Shown here: positions 1 through 5,689 of the stretch, in pieces
How the letters are laid out: the number at the start of each line of letters is the position of its first letter
Position numbering within the stretch: position 1 is the first letter of the stretch
Assembly (NCBI GenBank): GCA_020442095.1
Contig: JAGRKY010000243.1
Coordinates: forward strand, 1 to 6,186
DNA: 6,186 nt
Source of the DNA: Bauldia sp.
Lineage (GTDB): Bacteria > Pseudomonadota > Alphaproteobacteria > Rhizobiales > Kaistiaceae
Direction: 5' to 3'
Program-made: the position numbers and the translations under genes
Notes under the pieces: model-generated
Databases searched by the model: none
What the model was told of the DNA's origin: nothing
Seen by the model: only the letters and a program-made list of their open reading frames with translations

Positions 1-671
1 CGTCCGGTCTCGGTGCCGCCGGTGAAGGAGATCATCATCACGCCCGGATGCGAGACGAGGGCGGCGCCGACATCTTCGCCACGGCCCTGCAGCACCTGAA
101 GCTGTCCTTCAGGCAATCCCGCCTTTTCGCAGACGCTCAGCAGTTCTCCGGCCAGCAATGGCGTTTCTTCGGATGGCTTGAGCAGGACCGCGTTTCCCGC
201 CGCGAGCGCCGGGGCGACCTTCTGCGCCTCGTTCATGATCGGCGAATTCCACGGGGTGATGGCCGCGACCACGCCGAAGGGTTCGAGAACGGTCATCGAC
301 ATGTAGGCGCCGCGCGGCGGCGTCACCTCGGTCTCGTGGCTCTCGACGACGGCCGCATAATATTGGAACGCCGCTGCCGCCGCCTCGACCATCGCCCGAC
401 ATTCGGCCAGTGGTTTTCCATTGTCGCGCATCTGAAGCCCGGCGAGCCGTTCCTTCTCGGCGCGCAACCGTCGGGCGATGTCGTGAAACACCGACGCCTT
501 GACATGGGGCAGGCGGTCCTTCCACCCAGAGGTTCGGAAGGTGTTCCAGGCCTTGTCGACGGCAGCGGCCACGTCGCTGGCGGTCGATAGCGGGACGGAG
601 GCGACGAAGCTCCCGTTGGCGGGATCGATGCTCTCGAGCATCGGGTGTCGGGGATGGGATGTGCTGGTCAT
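1..671 (-). CDS. Aldehyde dehydrogenase, NAD-type (N-terminal part, cut by window edge)
   Basis: Oxidises an aldehyde to a carboxylate with NAD(P)+, in the cytoplasm. I translated 223 complete codons from an ATG at 669-671 reading leftwards; the frame is open to position 1. Visible landmarks of the ALDH superfamily: TPWNSP at residues 139-144, with Asn142 as the oxyanion-hole Asn; KPSEETP at 165-171, where Lys165 and Glu168 contact the cofactor ribose and the Glu favours NAD over NADP; and SFTGGTETG at 215-223, the family FTGS nucleotide-binding turn with Gly in place of Ser. The catalytic Glu and Cys lie outside the window, so activity cannot be confirmed. No convincing Shine-Dalgarno precedes the ATG; alternatives are an in-frame ATG at residue 11 or a GTG upstream. 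The gene diverges from the regulator at 779, suggesting shared control. The betaine-aldehyde/semialdehyde branch is possible, but the substrate is unknown. The family call is very secure. Confidence 0.95.
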   Translation of the reverse strand, partial: MTSTSHPRHPMLESIDPANGSFVASVPLSTASDVAAAVDKAWNTFRTSGWKDRLPHVKASVFHDIARRLRAEKERLAGLQMRDNGKPLAECRAMVEAAAAAFQYYAAVVESHETEVTPPRGAYMSMTVLEPFGVVAAITPWNSPIMNEAQKVAPALAAGNAVLLKPSEETPLLAGELLSVCEKAGLPEGQLQVLQGRGEDVGAALVSHPGVMMISFTGGTETG

Positions 672-722
672 GGTGGGGAGGACTAGTTGCCGTCCGGGCG
701 ATGTGCCAGCCACTTGATGCCG

Positions 723-761
723 ATAGGATCGCCGGGAATCTTATTGATAATCCGGGCCCGG
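723..761. promoter_or_regulatory. Divergent promoter/operator region between ALDH and GntR genes (candidate)
   Basis: The 107-bp gap (672-778) is GC-rich except for an island at 737-751. Inside it, TTATTGATAA (741-750) is an inverted repeat, TTAT-TG-ATAA, and GATAAT (746-751) resembles a sigma-70 -10 box for the rightward gene. The 10-bp palindrome CCGGGCCCGG follows at 752-761, and its left half CCGGG also occurs at 732-736. No good -35 hexamer is visible. FCD-type GntR regulators commonly bind short inverted repeats at their own divergent promoters, so autoregulation is an inference from position. I could not identify the leftward promoter. Confidence 0.35.
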
Positions 762-778
762 CCGGACGAGGCGATGCG

Positions 779-1471
779 ATGACGGACTTGAACAGGACTG
801 GTCGCGAGAGCAGCTTGCCGCGTGCCGTCGCCGCCGTGATCGAAGGCATCGAGGCCGATGTCATCCGGGGCGTGATCCTGCCCAGGGGGCGGTTGATCGA
901 AGACCATCTCATGGAGGACTACGGCGCCAAGCGTCACGCGGTGCGGGCGGCCCTCGAGGAGCTCGAGCGCGCCGGCATCGTCGTCAAGCCTCGCCACCGA
1001 GGTGCCGAGCTTCGCCGCTTCACGCCCGAAGAGATCGATGCGCTCTATGACACCCGCGCGATCCTCCACCGCGCCGCGGTTCAACACATGTCGCCGCCCA
1101 CGGAGGAGGAGGCGGCCGCGCTGGAGGCCGCCCTGTCGGGACACGAAGCCGCCTGCGAAACGGGAGATCTGGTCGCCATCCATCAGGCGAATATGGCCTT
1201 CCACGACGCCTTGTTCGGGTTGTGCGCCAATCCGTATCTGGCGGCCGCCATTCGCCACCATGATTGGCTGAGCTTTCCGATCCGGGCCTACGGCGTCGCC
1301 GACGCGGGCGCGCTCAGCCGGGCCCGGGCCGAACACCGCGACATGGTGGAACTGGTGCGCGCTTCCCGGCTAGACGAACTCGAAGACCTCGTGGTTCGCC
1401 ACATGGGGCCCGCTCGCGACATCTACACCGCGCGCTTCATATCCGGCCAGGTGCCGCGACCCGGCGGGTGA
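779..1471 (+). CDS. GntR-family transcriptional regulator, FadR/FCD subfamily
   Basis: A DNA-binding regulator of 230 residues, normal for the FCD subfamily. The winged helix-turn-helix covers about residues 13-80: it contains the family pattern L-PRGRLIEDHLMEDYGAKR (about 34-52), then RHAVRAALEELERAGIV (52-68) and the wing residues RHRG (72-75). The C-terminal helical FCD ligand domain covers about 86-215. Its metal-site positions read Asn138, His142, His186 and His208, with the family spacing; Asn replaces the usual Asp, a variant seen in many FCD proteins. Such proteins usually repress catabolic genes and respond to small carboxylates or sugar acids. I chose the ATG at 779 because GACGAGG at 766-772 is a suitable ribosome-binding site and the family N-terminus fits; an in-frame ATG at 659 would add 40 unconvincing residues overlapping the divergent gene. 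Likely targets are the flanking ALDH, SDR and transporter genes, inferred from position. Confidence 0.95.
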   Translation: MTDLNRTGRESSLPRAVAAVIEGIEADVIRGVILPRGRLIEDHLMEDYGAKRHAVRAALEELERAGIVVKPRHRGAELRRFTPEEIDALYDTRAILHRAAVQHMSPPTEEEAAALEAALSGHEAACETGDLVAIHQANMAFHDALFGLCANPYLAAAIRHHDWLSFPIRAYGVADAGALSRARAEHRDMVELVRASRLDELEDLVVRHMGPARDIYTARFISGQVPRPGG

Positions 1472-1490
1472 GGTGGCCTCGCCGCGAGGG
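1463..1490 (+). terminator. Hairpin at the 3' end of the GntR gene (weak candidate)
   Basis: Overlapping the TGA stop (1469-1471), GGTGAGG (1467-1473) can pair with CCTCGCC (1477-1483) through one G-U pair around a TGG loop. An alternative stem, CCTCG/CGAGG (1477-1481 with 1485-1489), competes for the same bases. No T-run follows directly; a short TTTT occurs only at 1501-1504. It may protect the mRNA 3' end rather than terminate transcription. Confidence 0.25.
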
Positions 1491-1511
1491 ACCGCTGTCG
1501 TTTTGCCCGGC

Positions 1512-1540
1512 TTGACCGATCGCCTCTATTTCCAGGGCTT
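1512..1540 (+). promoter_or_regulatory. Possible promoter upstream of the SDR gene
   Basis: TTGACC at 1512-1517 is a good -35 hexamer for an alphaproteobacterial housekeeping promoter. The sequence about 17-19 bp downstream (1535-1542, GGGCTTTT) is a poor -10, so this rests on one hexamer. Transcription from here would begin near 1548 and would place the inverted repeat at 1559-1597 at the start of the leader RNA. Confidence 0.2.
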
Positions 1541-1558
1541 TTCCTTCGTCTCGCGAAC

Positions 1559-1597
1559 GCTACGGTTCTTGCCAAGAGCCTGATTTTTCTCCGTAGC
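1559..1597 (+). terminator. Terminator-like hairpin nested in a longer inverted repeat
   Basis: GGTTCTT (1564-1570) pairs with AAGAGCC (1574-1580) through one G-U pair around a GCC loop. After TGA comes TTTTT (1584-1588), giving the layout of a modest intrinsic terminator. Around it, GCTACGG (1559-1565) is perfectly complementary to CCGTAGC (1591-1597). The two structures share GG 1564-1565, so they either compete or stack as one compound fold. The simplest reading is the terminator of the GntR transcript; a leader attenuator for the SDR gene is possible. I saw no leader peptide with telling codons. Confidence 0.45.
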
Positions 1598-1645
1598 TGG
1601 TCCCGAAAAGTGCCATTGGATTCTGGCGCTCGGAACACGTGGATT
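1598..1645. repeat. Possible remnant of a rhizobial intergenic repeat
   Basis: TCCCGAAAAGTG at about 1601-1612 matches, from memory, the start of a short dispersed repeat that is very common between genes of Rhizobium, Sinorhizobium and Mesorhizobium, where it continues into an inverted CCGGTTTTCGG arm. That second arm is not recognisable here, so at most this is a decayed fragment. The match is short and could be chance. Confidence 0.25.
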
Positions 1646-1660
1646 GGAAGGGCTATCTTC

Positions 1661-2449
1661 ATGCTTCTCGAAGGCAAGGCAGGAATCGTAACCGGAGCTG
1701 GACGGGGAATCGGACGCGCCTGCGCGATCAAGCTGGCTGCCGAAGGTGCATCGGTTCTGGTGGTCGACATTCTCGCCGACAACGCGGCGGCGGTCGCGGC
1801 GGAGATAACGGCGTCCGGCGGGTCCGCAAAAGCGCTGGTGGTCGACCTTGCGACCGAAGAAGCGGCGAAGGAGATGATCGCAGCCTGCGTCTCGAATTTC
1901 GGACGCTTCGACTTCATCCACCAGAACGCCGCCGTCCAGATCGAGAAGCTTCTCCACGACACGACCAACGAGGACTGGGACCGGCTTCAGACCGTCAACC
2001 TGAAGGCGCCCTTCTGGGGTGCCAAGCACGCGGTCATCCATATGATGGAACGTGGAGAGGGCGGCTGCATCATCAACACCGCCTCGGCGCTGTCCAACTC
2101 CGCCGACCCGATTCTTGCGGCCTACACGACGATGAAGCACGGGCTTCTCGGCCTCACCCGCGCCATCGCGGTGACCCGTGAATATGCGAAGGCGGGCATC
2201 CGCTGCAATTGCGTCTGCCCGGGCGATATCCTCACGCCGATCGCCGAGACCTATTTCGCCGCCTTGCCGGAGGGCGCGCGGAGCTTCATCGAGCAGCAAT
2301 ATCCGGGCGGCCGGATCGGTCGCCCCGAGGAGGTTGCCGACGTTGTGGCGTTCCTCGCCTCCGACAAGTCGTCCTTCATCAACGGCGCGGCCATCGCCGT
2401 CGACGGCGGCCTGCTTAGCCAGTGCTACACCGCCGCGCAGGGCGGTTAG
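1661..2449 (+). CDS. Classical short-chain dehydrogenase/reductase (SDR)
   Basis: A cytoplasmic NAD(P)-dependent oxidoreductase of 262 residues, the usual size for a classical SDR. The Rossmann glycine motif TGAGRGIG is at residues 11-18. An Asp ending the second strand (VVD, Asp36) favours NAD(H). Asp62 is the adenine-contacting Asp. Asn113, Ser142, Tyr155 and Lys159 (YTTMK) form the complete catalytic tetrad. The C-terminal IAVDGG (245-250) is typical. One oddity is HQNAAV (87-92) where most relatives have NNAG. I chose the ATG at 1661 because GGAAGGG at 1646-1652 is a well-spaced ribosome-binding site and MLLEGKAG matches family starts; an in-frame ATG at 1610 would add 17 unlikely residues. 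Lying between the regulator and the sugar importer, it probably oxidises the imported sugar or polyol, or an intermediate. Many SDRs of this kind are labelled 3-oxoacyl-ACP reductase or glucose 1-dehydrogenase; sequence alone does not decide the substrate. Confidence 0.95.
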   Translation: MLLEGKAGIVTGAGRGIGRACAIKLAAEGASVLVVDILADNAAAVAAEITASGGSAKALVVDLATEEAAKEMIAACVSNFGRFDFIHQNAAVQIEKLLHDTTNEDWDRLQTVNLKAPFWGAKHAVIHMMERGEGGCIINTASALSNSADPILAAYTTMKHGLLGLTRAIAVTREYAKAGIRCNCVCPGDILTPIAETYFAALPEGARSFIEQQYPGGRIGRPEEVADVVAFLASDKSSFINGAAIAVDGGLLSQCYTAAQGG

Positions 2450-2464
2450 ATCGTATCGGACGAT
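2450..2464 (+). other. Small hairpin directly after the SDR stop codon
   Basis: ATCGT (2450-2454) and ACGAT (2460-2464) form a 5-bp stem around a 5-nt loop, starting on the base after the TAG stop. No T-run follows, so it is not a clear terminator; transcription from the SDR gene may run on into the transporter genes. Confidence 0.2.
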
Positions 2465-2475
2465 GGGTTCGTCTC

Positions 2476-2525
2476 GCGAAATCAGATGTTCTTGATCACT
2501 TGTCGCCGGCTAATAATCTGATCGC
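2476..2525 (+). promoter_or_regulatory. Promoter/operator candidate for the ABC transporter operon
   Basis: AATAAT (2512-2517, within TAATAATC) is a good -10-like hexamer. TTCTTG (2489-2494) lies 17 bp upstream as a weak -35; TTGATC (2492-2497) is a better hexamer but only 14 bp away. The perfect inverted repeat ATCAGAT (2481-2487) and ATCTGAT (2516-2522) brackets this segment, and GCG/CGC (2476-2478 with 2523-2525) extends it past a 2-nt bulge. The palindrome TGATCA sits between the arms at 2493-2498. The right arm overlaps the -10, a usual place for a repressor. Which regulator binds is unknown. Confidence 0.4.
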
Positions 2526-2528
2526 ATC

Positions 2529-2557
2529 GGGCTCGGTAAAACGGATGTCACCGGCCC
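2529..2557 (+). other. Possible 5' leader hairpin before the binding-protein gene
   Basis: GGGC (2529-2532) and GGT (2535-2537) can pair with ACC (2550-2552) and GCCC (2554-2557), giving an interrupted 7-bp stem with a 12-nt loop. It ends before the ribosome-binding site GAGGGAG (2563-2569), so it leaves that site free. The internal mismatches make it weak. Confidence 0.2.
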
Positions 2558-2574
2558 ATGCTGAGGGAGAATGA

Positions 2575-3822
2575 ATGATGACCATCGGTAAGGGGACGTT
2601 CATTGCTGGCAGCGTCGTGTTGGCGCTGTCCGCCGCGCAGCCTGCGAAAGCGCTGGACGCTGATATCGTGCACTGGATGACGTCGGCGTCGGAGTCTGCC
2701 GCCATCGGCGTCTTCGCCGACATGTGGGAAGCCGCCGGCAACACCTGGAGCGAGACGGCAGTCGCTGGCGGTGCGGAGGCCATCGCGGTCGGTGTCAATC
2801 GTATCGCCGGTGGCGATCCGCCCACGGCGATGACCTTCAACACCGGGCGGCAGTTTGAGGATCTCATCGCTCAGGGCCTGCTCGCCGATATCGAGGACGT
2901 CGCCGAAGCCGGCAAGTGGCGCGACTTCCTTCCGGCGGTTCTGGTCGATGCGTCGACCGAGGACGGCAAATTCTACGCCGTTCCGTTCAACGTGCATGGC
3001 GAAAACTGGATCTACTACAACAAGAAGCTCTTCGAAGAGCTTGGCGCGCCGCCGCCGGACACCTGGGAGCATTTCTTCGAGGCGGCTGACAAGCTCAAGG
3101 CCGCCGGCAAGATTCCGCTCGCCCATGGCGGCGACCCCTGGCAGGAGCGGGTTACCTTCAACACCGTCCTGAGCGGCATCGGCGGAAAAGAGCTGTTTCT
3201 CGCCGTCTACCGCGACCACGACATAGACGCCATCCATTCCGACACGTTCCGCGAGGTTGCCGAGACCTACGGCCGGCTCCGCGACTATGTCGACGAAGGC
3301 AAGACCGGGCGTTCGTGGAACGATGCGGCAAATCTCGTGATCTCGGGCAATGCCGGCATGGTGATCATGGGAGACTGGGTGAAGGGCGAGTTCACTGCCG
3401 CGGGCAAGGTGGCGGAGGTCGATTACGGTTGCTTCGTCGGCCCGGGCAAGCCCTATTTCCAGATCGGCGGCGACGTCCTCGTCTTTCCGAAGAACGACGA
3501 TCCCGAGGTGATAGAGGCGCAGAAGGAGCTGGCTGCGCTTGTCATCTCGCCCGAGGCCCAGGTGGGCTTCAACGACAAGAAGGGATCGTTGCCCGTCCGT
3601 TCGGACATCGACATGTCGAAGCTCGATGCCTGCGCACGGAAGGGGATCGAGACGCTCTACGATCCCGAGCGGCAGCTGCCGGGATACAATTTCGTGTTCT
3701 CGCCGAACCTCGGCGGCGCCGTGCAGGACACCATCTCGGCCTATTGGAACGATCCGGGCATGGATGCTGACGGCTTCATCGAGGCAATAGCGACCACCAT
3801 CTCGACGACTCCGGACGAATAG
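2575..3822 (+). CDS. Carbohydrate ABC transporter substrate-binding protein (CUT1, Gts-like)
   Basis: Periplasmic receptor that captures the sugar and delivers it to the permeases. It has 415 residues, usual for family 1 solute-binding proteins. Residues 1-26 are a Sec signal peptide ending AKA; no lipobox Cys follows, so it is soluble. Family marks: IVHWMTSASE (31-40), AGGDPPTAMTFNTGRQ (78-93), YAVPFNVHGENWIYYNKKLF (134-153), TWEHFFEAADKLKAAG (163-178) and PLAHGGDPWQE (181-191). This pattern recalls the glucose/mannose-binding GtsA group, a memory-based comparison. Cys286 and Cys353 are the only cysteines of the mature part and could form a disulfide. GAGGGAG at 2563-2569 is the ribosome-binding site; tandem ATGs at 2575 and 2578 both fit, the latter with the better spacing. 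It leads the transporter operon and is followed by a strong hairpin, which fits higher expression than the permeases. The hexose specificity is inferred. Confidence 0.95.
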   Translation: MMTIGKGTFIAGSVVLALSAAQPAKALDADIVHWMTSASESAAIGVFADMWEAAGNTWSETAVAGGAEAIAVGVNRIAGGDPPTAMTFNTGRQFEDLIAQGLLADIEDVAEAGKWRDFLPAVLVDASTEDGKFYAVPFNVHGENWIYYNKKLFEELGAPPPDTWEHFFEAADKLKAAGKIPLAHGGDPWQERVTFNTVLSGIGGKELFLAVYRDHDIDAIHSDTFREVAETYGRLRDYVDEGKTGRSWNDAANLVISGNAGMVIMGDWVKGEFTAAGKVAEVDYGCFVGPGKPYFQIGGDVLVFPKNDDPEVIEAQKELAALVISPEAQVGFNDKKGSLPVRSDIDMSKLDACARKGIETLYDPERQLPGYNFVFSPNLGGAVQDTISAYWNDPGMDADGFIEAIATTISTTPDE

Positions 3823-3840
3823 GCCGGTTCCCCGACAACC

Positions 3841-3869
3841 TGACCCGGCGGCGGAAAGTCGCCGGGTCG
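3841..3869 (+). other. Intercistronic hairpin between binding-protein and permease genes
   Basis: GACCCGGCG (3842-3850) is perfectly complementary to CGCCGGGTC (3860-3868). A G-U and a C-G pair extend the stem inwards, leaving a GGAAA loop, and a T-G pair extends it outwards at 3841/3869. No T-run follows, so it is unlikely to be a simple intrinsic terminator. Stems in this place in binding-protein operons, such as malE-malF, are known to stabilise the upstream mRNA and lower downstream expression. That role is inferred here; the stem itself is read directly. Confidence 0.7.
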
Positions 3870-3884
3870 CTGGTGACAAGCACG

Positions 3885-4793
3885 ATGGCACAAAAGAAGA
3901 CTGCTGGCCGATTCAAGAGCAGAACGATTGCTTCGATCGCCCTTTCGCCGACCTGGCTGATTGCTCTGCTCGTCTATCTCGGCACCGTCATCTGGACATT
4001 CCGGATCTCGCTGACCTCCTCGAAGCTCGTCCCTGTCTACGACTTCGTTGGCTTCGACCAGTATCGCCATCTGATGGTCAATCCGCGCTGGCTCCTGGCG
4101 CTTGAGAACATGCTGGTCTTCGGCGTCGCCTTCATCGCCGGCTGCCTGATCGTGGGGTTCTTGCTGGCTGCGGCGATCGACCGGAAGATTCGCGGAGAGG
4201 CGGTCTTCAGGACCGTGTTCCTCTACCCCTACGCGCTGTCCTTCATCGTTACCGGCCTCGTCTGGCAATGGTCGCTCAATCCGACATACGGCATCCAGGC
4301 GACCGTTCGGGGCTGGGGGTGGGAGACGTTCACCTTCGACTGGCTGGTGCGCTCCGACCGGGCGATCTATGTGCTGGCGATCGCCGGCATCTGGCAGGCG
4401 ACCGGGCTGGTCATGGCTCTGATGCTGGCCGGCCTGCGGAGTGTCGATCCGGCGCTTTGGGCGGCTGCCCGCGTCGACGGTATTCCCCTGTGGCGGACCT
4501 ATGTCCACATCATCATTCCCGAGCTGCGTCCCGTCGTCCTGACGGCGACCGTCCTGCTCGGCTTCCTTGTCGTGAAGGTCTATGACCTTGTCGTCGCGAT
4601 GACCCGCGGCGGGCCGGGAAATGCCACCGACGTGCCGGCGAAATTCGTCGTCGACTACCTCTTCACCCGCGCCAATATCGGGATGGCGACGGCCGCTTCG
4701 GTGGTGATGCTCGTCGCGGTGATTCCGTTCCTCGTCCTCTGGTACTACGCCCAAAGAACACCGGCTTCCCGGCGGTCGGGAGCGTCCGCATGA
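3885..4793 (+). CDS. Carbohydrate ABC transporter permease 1 (MalF/UgpA-type, Gts-like)
   Basis: Inner-membrane subunit forming half of the sugar channel. From the ATG at 3885 it has 302 residues. Six hydrophobic segments lie at roughly 20-40, 75-98, 108-130, 161-184, 218-240 and 266-288. The ATPase-docking EAA loop reads AAARVDG followed by IIIPELRP (about 193-216), with Ala for the canonical Glu. Further family marks are LVPVYDFVGFDQY after the first segment, FLYPYALSFIVTG in the third, and TRGGPGNATDVPA before the last. The start is uncertain: GTG at 3873 is in frame and adds MTST, but it has no ribosome-binding site, whereas GGTGA at 3872-3876 is well spaced for the ATG. The gene follows the hairpin after the binding-protein gene and its TGA overlaps the next start by 4 bp. 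Its closest resemblance, from memory, is the GtsB-type permease of glucose/mannose importers. Confidence 0.93.
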   Translation: MAQKKTAGRFKSRTIASIALSPTWLIALLVYLGTVIWTFRISLTSSKLVPVYDFVGFDQYRHLMVNPRWLLALENMLVFGVAFIAGCLIVGFLLAAAIDRKIRGEAVFRTVFLYPYALSFIVTGLVWQWSLNPTYGIQATVRGWGWETFTFDWLVRSDRAIYVLAIAGIWQATGLVMALMLAGLRSVDPALWAAARVDGIPLWRTYVHIIIPELRPVVLTATVLLGFLVVKVYDLVVAMTRGGPGNATDVPAKFVVDYLFTRANIGMATAASVVMLVAVIPFLVLWYYAQRTPASRRSGASA

Positions 4794-5686
4794 GTGCCGC
4801 CGGGATGACCGAGGGTTACTCCAGCCGGAGACCGCGCAAGCTGGCGCCGGGCCGAATCGGCCTCTACGCCTTCCTCGTCGTGGCCGCTCTCTTCTTCCTG
4901 CTGCCGCTCTATGTGCTGGTGATCACCTCGCTGAAGCCGATGGACGAGATTCGTCTCGCCAACATCTTCGCCTTGCCGGAGACGTGGACATTCGAGCCGT
5001 GGCTCAAGGCCTGGGCCTATGCCTGCACCGGCCGCGAATGCACCGGGGTCAGCGCCGGCTTCTGGAATTCGGTCCAGATTGTCGTCCCGGCCACGATCGC
5101 TTCCATCTTCGTCGGTGCCCTGAATGGCTATGCGCTCGCTATATGGCGCCCACGGGGATCGTCGCTCCTGTTCAATATCATCCTGCTTGGCGGCTTCGTC
5201 CCGTTCCAGATCTTCATCTACCCGCTGGTACGAATGTACTCCGCCGTCGGGATTTTCGGATCATTGCTCGGCATCGTGGTGTTGCACATCATATTCGGCC
5301 TGCCCGTGATGATGCTGCTCTTCCGCAACTACTATTCCAGCCTGCCGGCCGATCTTTTCAGGGCGGCGCGCGTCGATGGCGGGTCCTTCTGGTCGATCTT
5401 CTTCCGGCTCGCCCTGCCGATGTCGACGCCGGTGCTGATCGTCGCGGTGATCCTGCAGGTCACCGGCATCTGGAACGACTATCTGGCGGGGCTGATCTTC
5501 GCCGGCCGCGACTACATGCCGATGACCGTTCAATTGAACAACATCGTCAATCCGCGGCAGTCAGCGACCGAATACAACGTCAACATGGCCGCGACCATCC
5601 TTACTGCCCTGGTGCCGCTGGCTGTCTATTTCTTTTCCGGTCGATGGTTCGTTCGCGGCATCGCAGCCGGTGCAGTGAAAGGCTGA
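4790..5686 (+). CDS. Carbohydrate ABC transporter permease 2 (MalG/UgpE-type, Gts-like)
   Basis: Second inner-membrane channel subunit, 298 residues. Hydrophobic segments lie at about 24-46, 93-117, 125-146, 154-177, 212-232 and 265-285. The EAA loop is FRAARVDGGSF continuing to RLALP (190-210), with Arg replacing Glu. TSLKPMDEI (46-54) after the first segment is typical of MalG-like subunits. A predicted periplasmic loop has two cysteines, Cys79 and Cys84, in ACTGRECTG, followed by FWNS. I recall a similar paired-Cys loop in GtsC-type permeases. The start ATG forms the ATGA overlap with the previous stop, pointing to translational coupling, and CGGGAG at 4777-4782 serves as ribosome-binding site. 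An in-frame ATG at 4805 is a weaker alternative. It pairs with permease 1 and the following ATPase. Confidence 0.95.
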   Translation: MSAAGMTEGYSSRRPRKLAPGRIGLYAFLVVAALFFLLPLYVLVITSLKPMDEIRLANIFALPETWTFEPWLKAWAYACTGRECTGVSAGFWNSVQIVVPATIASIFVGALNGYALAIWRPRGSSLLFNIILLGGFVPFQIFIYPLVRMYSAVGIFGSLLGIVVLHIIFGLPVMMLLFRNYYSSLPADLFRAARVDGGSFWSIFFRLALPMSTPVLIVAVILQVTGIWNDYLAGLIFAGRDYMPMTVQLNNIVNPRQSATEYNVNMAATILTALVPLAVYFFSGRWFVRGIAAGAVKG

Positions 5687-5689
5687 CCC

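Noticed and set aside
659..778. A longer N-terminus for the GntR regulator starting at the ATG at 659
   Set aside because: It would overlap the start of the divergent ALDH gene, has no ribosome-binding site, and adds 40 residues unlike the family; the ATG at 779 has GACGAGG upstream.
109..912. A 267-codon minus-strand open frame across the ALDH gene and divergent promoter
   Set aside because: It is in a different frame from the aldehyde dehydrogenase, which carries the real motifs, and it runs through the promoter gap and into the regulator gene.
2571..2591. A six-codon open frame (ATG at 2571, stop TAA at 2589-2591) overlapping the start of the binding-protein gene
   Set aside because: It lies only one base after the GAGGGAGA ribosome-binding site and encodes nothing suggestive of an attenuating leader peptide; chance from the ATGAATGATG string is more likely.
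2548..3891. A 447-codon open frame on the minus strand opposite the binding-protein gene
   Set aside because: It is a GC-driven antisense shadow: no recognisable domain, rich in Arg, Asp, Gly and His, and directly opposite a well-supported gene with a signal peptide and family motifs.
3741..4754. A 337-codon minus-strand open frame opposite permease 1
   Set aside because: Its composition is charged and repetitive (many Asp, Glu, Arg, His, Gln) as expected from the reverse complement of hydrophobic membrane codons; no start context or domain supports it.
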